From NCBI GenBank assembly GCA_947561395.2, contig OX387183.1, forward strand, positions 42,452,901 through 42,516,900: a stretch of 64,000 bases of DNA, read 5' to 3'. Of the stretch, positions 10,329-21,254 are shown piece after piece. The translations under genes and the position numbers were made by a program. A model generated the notes under the pieces. It saw only the letters and a program-made list of their open reading frames with translations, searched no databases and was not told the origin of the DNA. Position 1 is the stretch's first letter. Every line of letters starts with the position of its first letter. The DNA comes from Buxus sempervirens. Taxonomy: Eukaryota > Streptophyta > Magnoliopsida > Buxales > Buxaceae.

Positions 10329-11203
10329 AGTATTAAGCTTTAATACCCCATCAAGGGGTTTTATCCATCTTATAAATCTGGACTGTTTAGTAGATTGTCT
10401 TTGGGTAGAATTGGAGCAAATTTAGAGCTATTGAATTGACCCAATTACCATGGTTCCAAGAGGGTCTTGACACTGATAATTTAGAGCTATACATGTTAAA
10501 TTCATTTTAAGCTATCAAACTAAAATTTACAGTTTACATCATTTTACAAACACCGCAAAACTTCCTGGAATATTTTTTAAAAAACCGTTTAAAACAACGG
10601 ATTAATTCTCAATTTTCATAATCAGAACTCAAAGAACTTCGGAAGAACTAAACTGTATGGATTGATAACATCATATAGATATAATTACACCATTTAATGT
10701 ACTTTAAATCAAAGTAAATGATGACTTGCAGAATTCTTGCAACTTCTACAACTGTAACCAACCAATCGAATAGAAGAACAACTCAATCTAGAAGAAATAA
10801 GCAGCTTATTTCTCCTCTCTCCTCTCTCTCCTCTCCCCTTTCTCTTCTTCCTCTTCCTTCTTCTTCCCTCTTCTTCCCTTCTTTACACTTTTTCTCTCCT
10901 CTTGCTCTCTCTTCTTCTATTCGATTTCATGAACATTCATGAAACCGTCCCATAGAAATCAACTACCCAACCTAATAAAACCAACCCAAATTTAACCAAA
11001 ACAAACCACTTATTCAAATCTAACCAAACCAACTGAACCAACCCAAAATAAACTAAATTAAATCAAACTAATTAGAACAATTATTTTAGTAAACATACTT
11101 AAAATAAAATTAATGCAATAAATTTCTCAATAATTAATAGAAAATTCCTAATTATCTCAAATACATAAAAAAGCACAAAACTTCTAGGTTTTGGGATGTT
11201 ACA
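10329..11203 (-). mobile_element. Probable truncated LTR (family G) and flank
   Basis: On the minus strand the sequence starting at 11203 reads TGTAACATCCCAAAACCTAG, a typical Ty3 LTR start, followed by AT-rich sequence and a GA-rich leader-like tract (10800-10920). No matching target duplication was found at either end, and the inner boundary near 10474 is a guess. Bases 10329-10473 hold nothing I recognise. Confidence 0.4.
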
Positions 11204-11224
11204 AAATTTATTTATATATATGTG

Positions 11225-14200
11225 TACCATCATGGGATCATGGAAATCGCCTAGCTATCTCTTAAATACCACACAGGATTAAACAAAAGAGGAATCAACA
11301 CCATCCATGAGTCTTGGTGTTGATGGACACCAATATGTGCATAAAAGAACAAAATCGAGTTACAGTAGCTCTAATTTATGGTCTAGTCCAGAGATAGGGT
11401 AAGGGGGTTAAGTTATAAGCAGGGGAAATTGTTAGGCACTCCTACTCATCCATACAAGATGGTTGCCATATGCTTATCATGCTACAAGATTGCTTCCACA
11501 TAGAAATCATTAGAAAATAAACAAAAAGGAAGAAAACATATGTGTGATTCTCCACATGAGTGGTCCAATTAATTCTGAACTCTCTGTGTAGATACATCAC
11601 TCCCAAGACATCTTGCTCAATCCAAAAATGCAAGGTAAAAATCAAGGATAAAAGGATTAAAAAAATTTTGGAAAATTAATACAATAAAAAGCCATTAGAG
11701 CTATGCACACTCAATGGATCATAACTCAGTCATTTCAAATTCAAATTGAGTGAAACTAAAGCCATTTGAAAGCTTATCAGATGCATAAAGCTCAGTAAAC
11801 ATTTCATTTAAATCCGATTAAAAAACAAGAGAGTTATGCTCATTCAAATTTGTTGGTCTGTCACAATGACAGTGATGACCAGTCCTACTTCCCAAGCCTA
11901 TTCGTGGAATTTGGCTCTATATAAATCCATGAAAATTGGTATGAATGAAGTATGAAACACCATCTTTCGAATGACATGGGTCTCAACCCGTAGTTCATCC
12001 ATATGAAGTCTATGTGTGCTTGCAAACATAGCATCTCAGTCATAGATTAACCCTATTAACTGCTAATTAGCAGAATAAGGTCAATCAAGCACAAAAACCT
12101 CAATTAAGATTGAAAAATCATGAAACCACTTGGATTTGAAAATAGACTCATAAAGAAAGACTCAAAAATCAAAATCACTCAAATTGAAGTTAAAATGAGC
12201 CTTTGGTGCTCAATTAAAATGATAGGTACAACAAACTGTGTACATCTGACTTGTCAGCTTTTATCTAAAGGTGTGAGCAATTGGCTGGGAGAAAACTTAT
12301 GAAATTTCACAGGATTAAAATGTACTTCCTCAGTTTTCAACCACAACTAGTTTGATTCAAAAATTCCTTCAGAGGATCAAGAAATGAATGAAGCAATTTG
12401 AGGTAGAGGTTCTGCCTAGATTTGGAAAAGAAGAGTGAAACCAATTCAAAATCAGTTGATCTATGCAATTGGCTCATTAAATCAACTTAAAACATCTAAA
12501 AATTGAATAATAAAATCATAGAAACATCTTGGGTAGACATTTGGTTCAAACCTCTCATTATTTGGAGGGTGAGAACCAAGATAGGCCATATTCCTTTGAA
12601 AATTGTTTAGATCTCAGGAGATCTGGCCATAAGGCCTTATCCAAGAGAATAAAACCAACTAAAAAGTATCAAAAGAGTCTTGAGATCTTGATTTAAGGCT
12701 CAATATATTCTTAGATCTACCATATTTAGCATGGTAGATCTGCCTAGAATTAAAGAAAAAACGAAGTGTGTGTATGCTTGAACAAAGTGTGTAGAAATCC
12801 AACAATATGGAGAGATTCTAAATCAATTACTAAGGAGTAGCATAGATCCATAGAATTCTTCTCACTTTGAAGTATAAAAGCACATAACAACAATCAAATA
12901 CAAAAGATAAGCAAATCAAACATATAGTATATCAAATGGGTTCTAAACCTATGGATCCATCCCATAGCTTGTTTCCCCTAGCTCTCTCTTCACGTTTTAC
13001 GGCTCGAGAGGGGCTTAATGTACTTTAAACTATCATTTGGGGCTACAAACACAAGGATTCCTTATTCTACAGAAAGGTAGAAGGAGAGAGTACTGGAATT
13101 GAAAGAAAAGTAAAGAGAAAGGATAGAGAATTACCTTAAGTGTCTTGGAAGCTTGAGTAGAGAGTTGGGCAGAGTTTCCCTTCTTCTTTAAGAGCTCTAG
13201 AGCATCAAAATTCAAGCTCTATCCTAAATGAGAGACCCTCTATTTAAAGGTAAGAGGAGGAGCAAGAAAGTCTCAAGGGTAGATACAAAAATGTGTCTAG
13301 ATCCTTCTAATTCAAGCCTATTGCATGAATTGGGGGAAATTTGATCAATTTTGGACGTTAAATTTGGGGAATTTGAGCCTTCCAGAGAGGTTGCATGGTA
13401 AATAAGTGAAAGCTCGTGGGAATTTTCAAATTGAACAAATTTACTCATAACCAAAAATTCAGTTCGGCTACAAACAAAACCCTTTATAACCGAAATATAA
13501 TTTCAGTCATACATATAACACTTCATGACCGAAATTGAATTTCGATCATACATAAAACTCTTCATGATAGAAATTCAATTCCGGTCTTATATATATCACT
13601 CATGACCGAAATTGAAGTTCGGTTACACATTACATTTAGTTTGACTGAACTGAGTTTTTGGTTAAGGGCAGAAAAGACTGTTTGCACAGCTTCTGTATAG
13701 CCATGACCCTTATCTGCACAGACAATACTTATTACATGTAATATCATTTAAGTAAATGTCCTCATATTTTTTAATCTCCATTTACTTAAGATATTACATG
13801 TAAATAAGCAAACACCCCTCCCCTCATTTGAATCCATTAAAAATAGTTCCAGACCCAAATTCCAAATGAATAAAAAGTCAACTTTCCAATTCAAGGCTAA
13901 ATTCCGGTTTTTTAAGTCTGGTAAAAAAGTTCAACATGTTAATGCTAAGGTATTTGTCAAAAATTAAAGGCTCAAAAAATTCATTTATGCAATAACATTG
14001 CTAAAAACCTGATTACTGAGAAAATTATCTTGAAATCTTGTCTTAAAAAAATATTTCATTTTTTGGGTCAAAAGTCAACTGGAAAAATTTGACTTTGCAT
14101 AAAAGATTGAATTCAAGCATTTTCCTCTGTGGTTTTGGACTCAAATGGGTCAACAATCTCGAACCCAATGCTAAGAATTGAAAATTCCAATAAGATTTTT

Positions 14201-14249
14201 CTCTCCTTCAAGATTTAGAAAAAATCATGCAATTTTGGGGTACACTACA
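11225..14249 (-). mobile_element. Old LTR of Tat-like family D'
   Basis: On the minus strand it starts near 14249 with TGTAGTGTACCCCAAAATTG and ends near 11225. It contains a TTTAAATAGAGGG TATA-like site (about 13235), the AAAACGTGAAGAGAGAGCTA motif (about 12970-13000) and an end resembling LTR D. It is diverged and its ends are approximate. It contains no coding region. Confidence 0.6.
13450..13623 (-). repeat. Dyad array of the CCGAA type (39-bp period)
   Basis: Five 19-bp units start at 13450, 13489, 13528, 13567 and 13605. The best, accgaaattgaagttcggt and accgaaattgaatttcgat, are CCGAA-N7-TTCGG dyads. The linkers contain CATACATATAACACTTCATG. Confidence 0.8.
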
Positions 14250-15120
14250 ACAATTGGTAAGTTTTTTTCTTTTACATTATTTTTGTACTTTTGTAATCAA
14301 CTAAAAAACATAAGTTTATTGATATGTGATAATAAATTTATGGATTTATCTTCAAATAAATAATTTTATACACACACATATATGCTACAATCAATGTTAT
14401 ATTTGGGCTCACACCTTCTACAAGAAGGATTGTGCAACCATATTACAGTGGGGCCAGCATTATATTCTAAAAATAAATATTTTAAGAAATAAATTAATTA
14501 AGTGTTCTTTCCAAATTCAAGGGACCAATCAAGAGGGCTTTTTAAGGTAATAAATTATTTAGTTAATGATATTTAAACATTTGCATTTATAACAAAAAAT
14601 GAAAGAAATATGTAAAATTTGCAATTTTTTTTGGGCCAATAAGAAGAAAGCTTAAACTCTAATAATAATGTTTGGGTTTAATGAGTTTGGGTTAGGGCGA
14701 GCCAATAACGAGTTTGGGCTAATAAATTTTTGATTGGGGTAAGCCCAAATTCATCATAATCTGATGCAACCTGCCTTACTTACAACTTTACCACTAGTGC
14801 ACACAGCACCTTCCAAACAACACGACATTTTATAAAGGAACAATGCATCCTACAAAGCCATGGATAGCAAGCCCGAAATCAAATAATAATGTTTAGATTG
14901 GATTTGATTTAATTAGTTTGGGTTGGGGCAAGCCAATGACGAGTTTGGGCTAATAAATTTTTGATTGGGCTAAGCCTAAATTCATCATAAGTCAACCGAA
15001 CCAGCCCTACTTAGAGAGCTCTAACCCTAGTGCTCGTAGCACCTTCCAAGCAACACAACGTTTTATAAAGGAACAATGCAACCTACAAGTGCATGGGTAG
15101 CGTGACACATTTGTAGGGTT
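14250..15120. repeat. Non-coding DNA with a direct duplication of about 240 bp
   Basis: Bases 14250-14680 hold nothing recognised. The block starting GAGTTTGGGCTAATAAATTT at about 14709 recurs near 14940, and the copies share AGCACCTTCCAA and TTTTATAAAGGAACAATGCA. The copies differ at many positions. No coding region. Confidence 0.65.
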
Positions 15121-15600
15121 GGAAATTGGGGCGGGTTAAATGGGAACCCACCCTTCCCCATTTACCCCTATTGGCTAGGCTTCAATTAGTATTCCACAAA
15201 ACGGGTCATGGGCAGGTTCTAGTATAGGCCAACCTGCGCTGAACTTGACCTTAGTCTATTAAAATTTTATTTTTATATGTTTAAAATATTATTTTTGATA
15301 TAGATCATATATAAAAGTACATAAATAATGAATATATAATAAATATATTATTACTTCATATATTATATTAAAAAACACGTTATTTTTTATCATTTTTTAA
15401 TACAAACGGTTCACCGCAATTTGTCTCGTCACCAAACCAATAGTGGCGGGTTAGGATTTGGTATATGCTAGACCCTGTATTATGGGTTTACTAGGATTTG
15501 GTATGTGCTAGACCTTGGTATATGCTAGACCCTGTAGTATGGGTTTACTAGGATTTGGTATATGCTAGACCCTGTAGTATGGGTTTACCCACACCTGCCC
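15121..15600 (+). repeat. GGGGCGGGT-type sequence with a short tandem repeat
   Basis: After GGGGCGGGTTAAATGGGAAC and an AT-rich middle, three to four copies of GGATTTGGTATATGCTAGAC plus CCTGTAGTATGGGTTTAC occupy about 15450-15595. The family is not recognised and there are no clear terminal repeats. Confidence 0.5.
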
Positions 15601-15834
15601 CGTTGACAACCCTCCTGTTACTTTCACCTATATCCATTCTTGTTTCGTTCAACATGCAACGCCACAAACGTACTGTTAAATAGGTCGCCAGAGAATGGGT
15701 CTTGGAATTTCCACAGTGAAAGACAAATTAATAGGCTCTGGGAGGAATGGTCACAATGGCATGGGCCGTTTTTGTTAAAAAACACATAGTATGGATGGTT
15801 ACAGCTTTTTCCGCGGTTTTACGTGTAGCAATTA

Positions 15835-16200
15835 TGACTTGAAAGAGTCAAGATCACTGTTACCAAATTCAACCCAACTTCTCTCTCTCTTTACCTACAT
15901 CACCGTCTGCATATCTCTCTCTCTCTCATGACTTGAAAGAGTCAATATCACTGTTACCAAATTCAACCACAATTCTCTCTCTCTCTCTCTCTTACGTACA
16001 TCACCGTCTGCATCTCTCTCTCACACGTACATCGCCGTCTGCATCCCTTTCTCTTACGTACATCATCGTCTGCATCTCTCTCTCTCTCTTACGTACATCA
16101 GAGTCTGCATCTCTCTCTCTCTTACGTACATCAGCGTCTACATCTCTCTCTCTCATCAGCGTCTGCATCTCTCTCTCATAGGTAGTTACGTACATCTGCA
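15835..16200 (+). repeat. CT-rich minisatellite upstream of the PUP gene
   Basis: TTGAAAGAGTCA...ATCACTGTTACCAAATTCAA occurs twice (about 15838 and 15930). It is followed by about eight units of (CT)n plus TTACGTACATCACCGTCTGC with small changes, roughly 35 bp each. Small ORFs through it are low-complexity artefacts. The array ends about 380 bp before the PUP TATA box. Confidence 0.8.
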
Positions 16201-16577
16201 GTAGGTTTACATCAGATGAAATCCTATACAATCCTGTGAAATGGTACATATAAGGTTGTAGATAAAGGTTGCAGTGGATGTCAATTGGGTTTTTACATTC
16301 ATTGAATAATGATAAATTTGTCTATCCAAAATTTCTCTAAGCTTATACCAAGTATCTTCTTCAATAGAAAAAGGACAAAATAATTTTCTAAACCATAACT
16401 CGTTTTACGGCTACATTGACCGTTGAACAGCAAACTTCGTTTATTTGACATTATGAAACTCATGATATATATCCCGTGGACAATTTCAGTTCCATTTCGT
16501 TACGAAGTATTAAGATATTCAATATTGACTGCAACTACACGTTACACTTATTGGAAATAGATTGCACGCACAACCTC

Positions 16578-16585
16578 TATATAAA
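16578..16585 (+). promoter_or_regulatory. Likely TATA box of the PUP gene
   Basis: TATATAAA within CCTCTATATAAATC, about 150 bp upstream of the ATG at 16735. The implied 5' leader is about 120 nt. Bases 16201-16570 upstream show nothing else recognised. Confidence 0.6.
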
Positions 16586-16734
16586 TCAAACAGAACTTCC
16601 TGATGAAATAATCAATCCTTCTCCTTGTCCATCACCCCATAATGAGATAACAGAGTGAGAAAGGATTCCTCATTTTCTTCTTCAGCTTTTCTGCTTTTAT
16701 ACCTGGAGGTTTTTGTTCAAAGAAAAGAATAGCC

Positions 16735-17823
16735 ATGACTGTTGATAATACACTTGAGGAAGGTCTCCTTGGTTATGATGAATCTTGTAAGAGCAACTTC
16801 ACAGACGATGGAATTGGATCAAGATCATCCCGCCTTGCCAAATGGGCACTCATTCTTCTTAACTGCGCATTTATCACCATTGGTAACATGGCGCCATTGA
16901 TAACCAGAATCTACTACCTGCACGGGGGTAATCGGAAATGGTTGTGCAGTGGGTTACAAACTGTGGGATTTCCTCTACTGCTCGTCCCCATTGCAATCTT
17001 ATACATTCGAGATCGCATGTCAGGAGTCAGAAACGTTGCCTCACCAAAGCTAATGGCGTTCAGTGCTTTAATAGGACTCGTTACAGGCGCAATCGGCATT
17101 TCTTACTCTTATGGTTTGTTGCTTCTTCCTGTATCAACATCCACACTCATCATGTCCACCAACCTGGTTTTCACGGCTTTCTTCGCCAAGTTTATGGTGG
17201 GGCAGAAATTCACTCGCCTTTCAATTCTTGCAATTGTATTGATGACGATGGGTGCAGCCATGGTGGGGATAGGCAAGGAGGGTGCTTCCAATTCTGGCGT
17301 CTCTAATGGCACATATATGTTAGGATTCTTCCTGACGATCATAACCGCAGCATTAACTGGTTTTACATTACCGTGCAGCGAGTATGCCTTTGCTACGAGC
17401 ACGAAGACCAGTACTTACTCTGTGGTTTTGCAGTTTTTGGCTGGCAGTACTTTCGTTGGCACCATCGTATCCACTATTGGGATGCTTATAAGCAAGGATT
17501 TCCAGGCAATTCCGAGAGAAGCCAGTGAGTTCGGGTTGGGCACGACGATGTACTATTTGCTACTGGCTTCAGCTGCTATGGCCTGGCCAATGCTGATGCT
17601 GGGTAACTACGGACTGGTCTTCTGCACGTCATCTTTGTTTGCTGGAGTTTTTGGGGCTTTGATGGTTCCTCTCGCAGAGGTTGCTTCAATAATCATGTTC
17701 AATGAGCAATTCACGAGAGAGAAAAGCTACTCTTTCATTCTCTGCCTATTAGGCTTCACCTCTTACTTCTACGGAAGCTACAGGGAAAGCAAGCAGCAGA
17801 AGCAAGCGCACATTTTATCGTAG
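16735..17823 (+). CDS. Purine permease (PUP) family transporter
   Basis: A complete intron-free ORF of 362 aa, a normal length for this plant family. PUPs are about ten-helix proton-coupled importers of adenine, cytokinins, nucleobase-like alkaloids or vitamin B6 precursors, in the drug/metabolite transporter superfamily, usually at the plasma membrane. Family signatures: GFPLLLVPIAIL after a WLCSGLQT-like segment (about residues 74-88), SYSYGLLLLPVSTSTLIMST (about 122-141) followed by NLVFTAFFAKF and GQKFT, a GFTLPCSEY segment near 210, CTSSLFAGVFGALMVPLAEV near 302-321, and SYFYGSYRE close to the C-terminus. The N-terminus is a short soluble tail and the C-terminus is short. The start has a good context (AGCCATGAC). 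Substrate cannot be told from sequence. It is the only intact ordinary host gene seen; its neighbours are repeats. Confidence 0.93.
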   Translation: MTVDNTLEEGLLGYDESCKSNFTDDGIGSRSSRLAKWALILLNCAFITIGNMAPLITRIYYLHGGNRKWLCSGLQTVGFPLLLVPIAILYIRDRMSGVRNVASPKLMAFSALIGLVTGAIGISYSYGLLLLPVSTSTLIMSTNLVFTAFFAKFMVGQKFTRLSILAIVLMTMGAAMVGIGKEGASNSGVSNGTYMLGFFLTIITAALTGFTLPCSEYAFATSTKTSTYSVVLQFLAGSTFVGTIVSTIGMLISKDFQAIPREASEFGLGTTMYYLLLASAAMAWPMLMLGNYGLVFCTSSLFAGVFGALMVPLAEVASIIMFNEQFTREKSYSFILCLLGFTSYFYGSYRESKQQKQAHILS

Positions 17824-18194
17824 CATAAATCCAAAAAAATGGAACGGACCTGATTTTTTAATTAATTAATTTATTTATTTTATACTTTTCCCAACATGTA
17901 CAGTTGTATAATCAAGCCACCAGAAGTCTAATTTTTTTTTACTTGCTATTTAGACAAATTGTTCGCCTACTTGCAGGCTATTTATGTAAAATGATCTTTC
18001 CGCGTACAGTTTTTGATATAAAAACATTTGCCGACTTTTAAAATAGTCTGACCAAATCTACCTCTACTACTAAAGGAACTTGAGGTGTCCGGAGCCTCTG
18101 ACTGCAATTTTTTTTTATTTTAAAGCCTCGGACCTCGTCATGTGTATATTATAAAAAATAATGGATCTCCTCTTGATCCACAATCCAGTGTTTC
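17824..18194. other. 3' flank of the PUP gene
   Basis: AT-rich sequence with no ORF and no clear single polyadenylation signal. TTAATTAATTAATTTATTTA lies about 40 bp after the stop. Nothing else is recognised. Confidence 0.5.
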
Positions 18195-18420
18195 TATGAA
18201 ACCAGCGAATAGGATGTGTGGGCTCCACATTTCAAATGGGTCATCCATCCGCACGGTTTACGCTGGTAGCACTGGGTCTCGTTAAAAAACGAGTGGGCAT
18301 CGTCTACAGCGGGGGCTGTAGACAGCCCCTCACATGTATGGTGTGGGGCCCCCCAAATGAATGGTGGGGCCCACACCGAATGTGAGGGGCTGTCTACAGC
18401 CCCCGCTGTAGAGGATGTAT
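18195..18420. mobile_element. Foldback MITE-like element
   Basis: Bases 18304-18335 and 18380-18411 are perfect 32-bp inverted repeats (arms start CTACAGCGGGGGCTG). The 44-bp centre is itself nearly self-complementary (GGTGTGGGG ... CCCACACC). The whole can form one long hairpin. The sequence before it (18195-18300) is GC-rich and may belong to the same element. No target duplication was confirmed. Confidence 0.65.
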
Positions 18421-21084
18421 GCTCTTAAAAAACCACTTGAATGGTACGGAACACCAACAGAAATTATGCGATTTGTTTATCAGAAAGAAATGGCGTGTAC
18501 GGGACGTAATGGAAGAAGGAAAGGAGTTGGTGCCACCCTTATCCGGTGTCATTTGGTTGACGTCGTTGAACTTCCCCTTTCCTTCGTTGATGGCTCTTCA
18601 AGAGAGATGTTGCCGCTTCCGATATGATGGCTATTAACTATTTTCTCAAGAAAAAGAAAAAAGAAACACGTTTCTTGCATAAAAAACAAGACAAAACGCT
18701 AATTTTCTCCTGCTGTAAGTAGCATCTCTCTCAATGAGAAGGAGCCAATAGAAGTACTGTAACTCCATTGCGTTTAAAAGCTGATTTTCTCAAATTGGAA
18801 ACCCAACCAAATATTTAAAACCCAATCTAAACCAGCCTAACCCAAAATACACAATCGGTGTAATTTGGTTTCCGAATTTCACAAGCATTTCTTTACTTTA
18901 ATCAACTAGTGAAAAGCACGTGAACGATTTTGGATGCTAATATTACCTTAATAAAAAAAATTTATAGTGGAAAAGGTTAGTAAAAGAAATAAAAATAACT
19001 CCTATATGGATATATATTTTTAAAACTGCAAGAATAGATAAAACAAACAAATTCAATCATAGTAAAACTTGTAAGTAAAAAAATTACATAAGTCAAAAGG
19101 CTTATGATATTGATAATAGAGGCATCCATATCCTTTATAGGTGATGTGTTTTAGTTGTGATTTACACGCTGGATATAAATTACCTATGTGAGTGTAGAGA
19201 TGGAGCCATTTCTGTTGAGAATAGGACTAATTCTCTAGAGCGCTCACGAGACCAGCAGGCGTATGGCTGTATAGGCACCAACCCAATTAGAACTTGAAAG
19301 CATGTATTCTAAAGTGTGAACTACAGAGGTAGTTACTTCACATTAAACAGATCAGGTTTAAGAATTTATTCAACGAGTCTTTGTAAAACATGTTCTGTAA
19401 GTTCTAAGTGTCAATTCAAGTCCAAAAGACACCAGCATTAATGCATATTAGAATTTTAGTCACTCTATCAATTCTCATAAATTTTGGGTCTTATGGAGGG
19501 AATTGTTATGTTTTTGTGATTATAAGGGCTAAAAATTTTGTCTTTTTGTGTTTTGTCTTTTGTGGGAACAATAATCCCACATTGGAAGTTGATCAAAACT
19601 TCCTTGTGTTTATCAATATTAGTGTTTACTAAAAGGGTGCAACCCCAAAAATGAGATACACTATATTGTGGTTGTGTTTGGGGTGTTTTTAAATCGCACA
19701 CGCACCACTGTCCAATCGGTCAGGCGTAGCGAGGTGTGTGTGTGCAATTTAATTCCCACATCAATCTATATATTTTATTTTTATTTTTTATACTTCATTG
19801 GGTTGACCCATGGTTCACTATTTCATTACTGATTTTTCAGTTGGTTTTCCAAATTTTCTATTATTGTTTTAATCTCTTTAATAGTGACTATTTAACAACG
19901 GATTAATGAATCGTTTTATGATTGTGCGGAACAAACATAATGCACATTCAAGAATGTCACGATTCTTCGTTTTTACAAAAGGGGAAAGGGGTCTAGGGTT
20001 TCATAAGTTCACAAACTGAAACCCATCTTCTCTTCTTATCTTCCTCTTCGTTCACCTTCAATTAATACTACAATCAAGTGACACTGCTTCAAGGGTTCTC
20101 TTTTGCTCAGTAATACAGTGTGTTTTCTTGGTGAGGTTTGTGAGCATTGAATGTTGGAAGCAAAGGCATCGTAACCCATGCACTTAGGAATCATCCAATA
20201 GGGGGCGCTTAACGCTATAAGCACAAAGGCTTGGAATCCTTGCCTTGGTAATTCTATCCGATAAGTTTATTCTTCAATCTATTTATTTGTTTCGTTTTAG
20301 ATTTCTCGTTATCGTTTTCGTTTGCTTCAATCCTCCATCACCATCTGCTCATATTTGTTTAATTCATACATCTAATTTACCCCTGGTATGATTACTCCTT
20401 TTTCAGTGTCTTGTTCCTTTAATTTTCGTATATTAAATTACTATTATGTTTGCTTCAAATTTATGCTTTTGGTTGCAATTCACGTCTGTATGCATTGTCT
20501 ATATTTTGCTACTTCATATTTGATAAAGTTAATTAATCTGTTTTGTTATTCTCTCTTCTATTTTTTTTAATCAGTGTCCAAATCTGTTTAATTTTGTTCG
20601 GCCCTGTTAAGTTATATTCATGAATAAGTTCAGTTCTATCTTTATTCTGAAATTCAGGATCTGTTTAATTTAAGTCCTTCATTGTTCACTTTATTCATGA
20701 TTTGAGTTTCTTTGATCTGTTTTGAACATTTGCTTTCTAGTACTCATCGATCAACATGGCTTTGGTGTTGTCTATGGGTATTCACTGCTTACTTCTAACG
20801 AAGACTGAGAAGAACAGCTCCGAAAAGGAAATACTATTAGAAATAATTAAATCAAACTTCCTTGGTTACACACATTTTAGTGTTTTAAGTTTTAGTTGAA
20901 TTAGGATTTCTGGACTCCATTACGTGTGGTAGTTGTTATATTATAGTTTTAGTATTATCTTTAAAGTATTTTGTTTTAAGTAGAATTAGGACATCCTTTA
21001 GGATTCCAAAAGAAGTGGTCCACATGTGAGTCCTTATTCTATTAGGATTTGTTTTTTTTATTTTCTTATATATATAAGTAAAAG
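18421..21084. other. Unassigned, mostly non-coding DNA
   Basis: No ORF looks like a gene. Around 19560-19780 the segment GGGAACAATAATCCCACATT and its surroundings resemble a degenerate copia-type LTR, but no boundaries were found. Around 19985-20250 a segment with CTAGGGTTTC and CT-rich leader-like sequence ends near a possible donor (CTTG/GTAATT); it could be a leader exon of a lost gene or element. Both readings are weak. Confidence 0.3.
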
Positions 21085-21254
21085 CTTGCAGGAATTCAAG
21101 CCTTCCAGAGAGAGGTTGCATGGTAAATAAGTAAAAGCTCACGGCAATTTCCAAATTGAACAAATTCACTTATAACCTAAAACTTAGTTTGGCAACAAAC
21201 AAAACCCTTTATAACCAAAATATAATTTCGGTCATACATATAACACTTCATGAC
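21085..21254 (-). mobile_element. Fragment of a D'-type LTR, left of solo LTR A
   Basis: CCTTCCAGAGAGAGGTTGCA and the following sequence match 13370-13500 in the D' LTR. One dyad unit, accaaaatataatttcggt, starts at 21214. The fragment continues at 23603 after LTR A. Confidence 0.65.

Noticed and set aside
10474..11203. Solo LTR call for family G
   Set aside because: The start TGTAACATCCC (minus) is good but no target duplication matches at the two ends, so it is reported only as a truncated LTR at low confidence.
16001..16249. Arg/Asp repeat ORF upstream of the PUP gene
   Set aside because: Frame through a (CT)n minisatellite with no other support.
19560..19780. Possible copia LTR remnant
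   Set aside because: Only a short GGGAACAATAATCCCACATT-like context; no ends, target duplication or internal sequence, so left unassigned.
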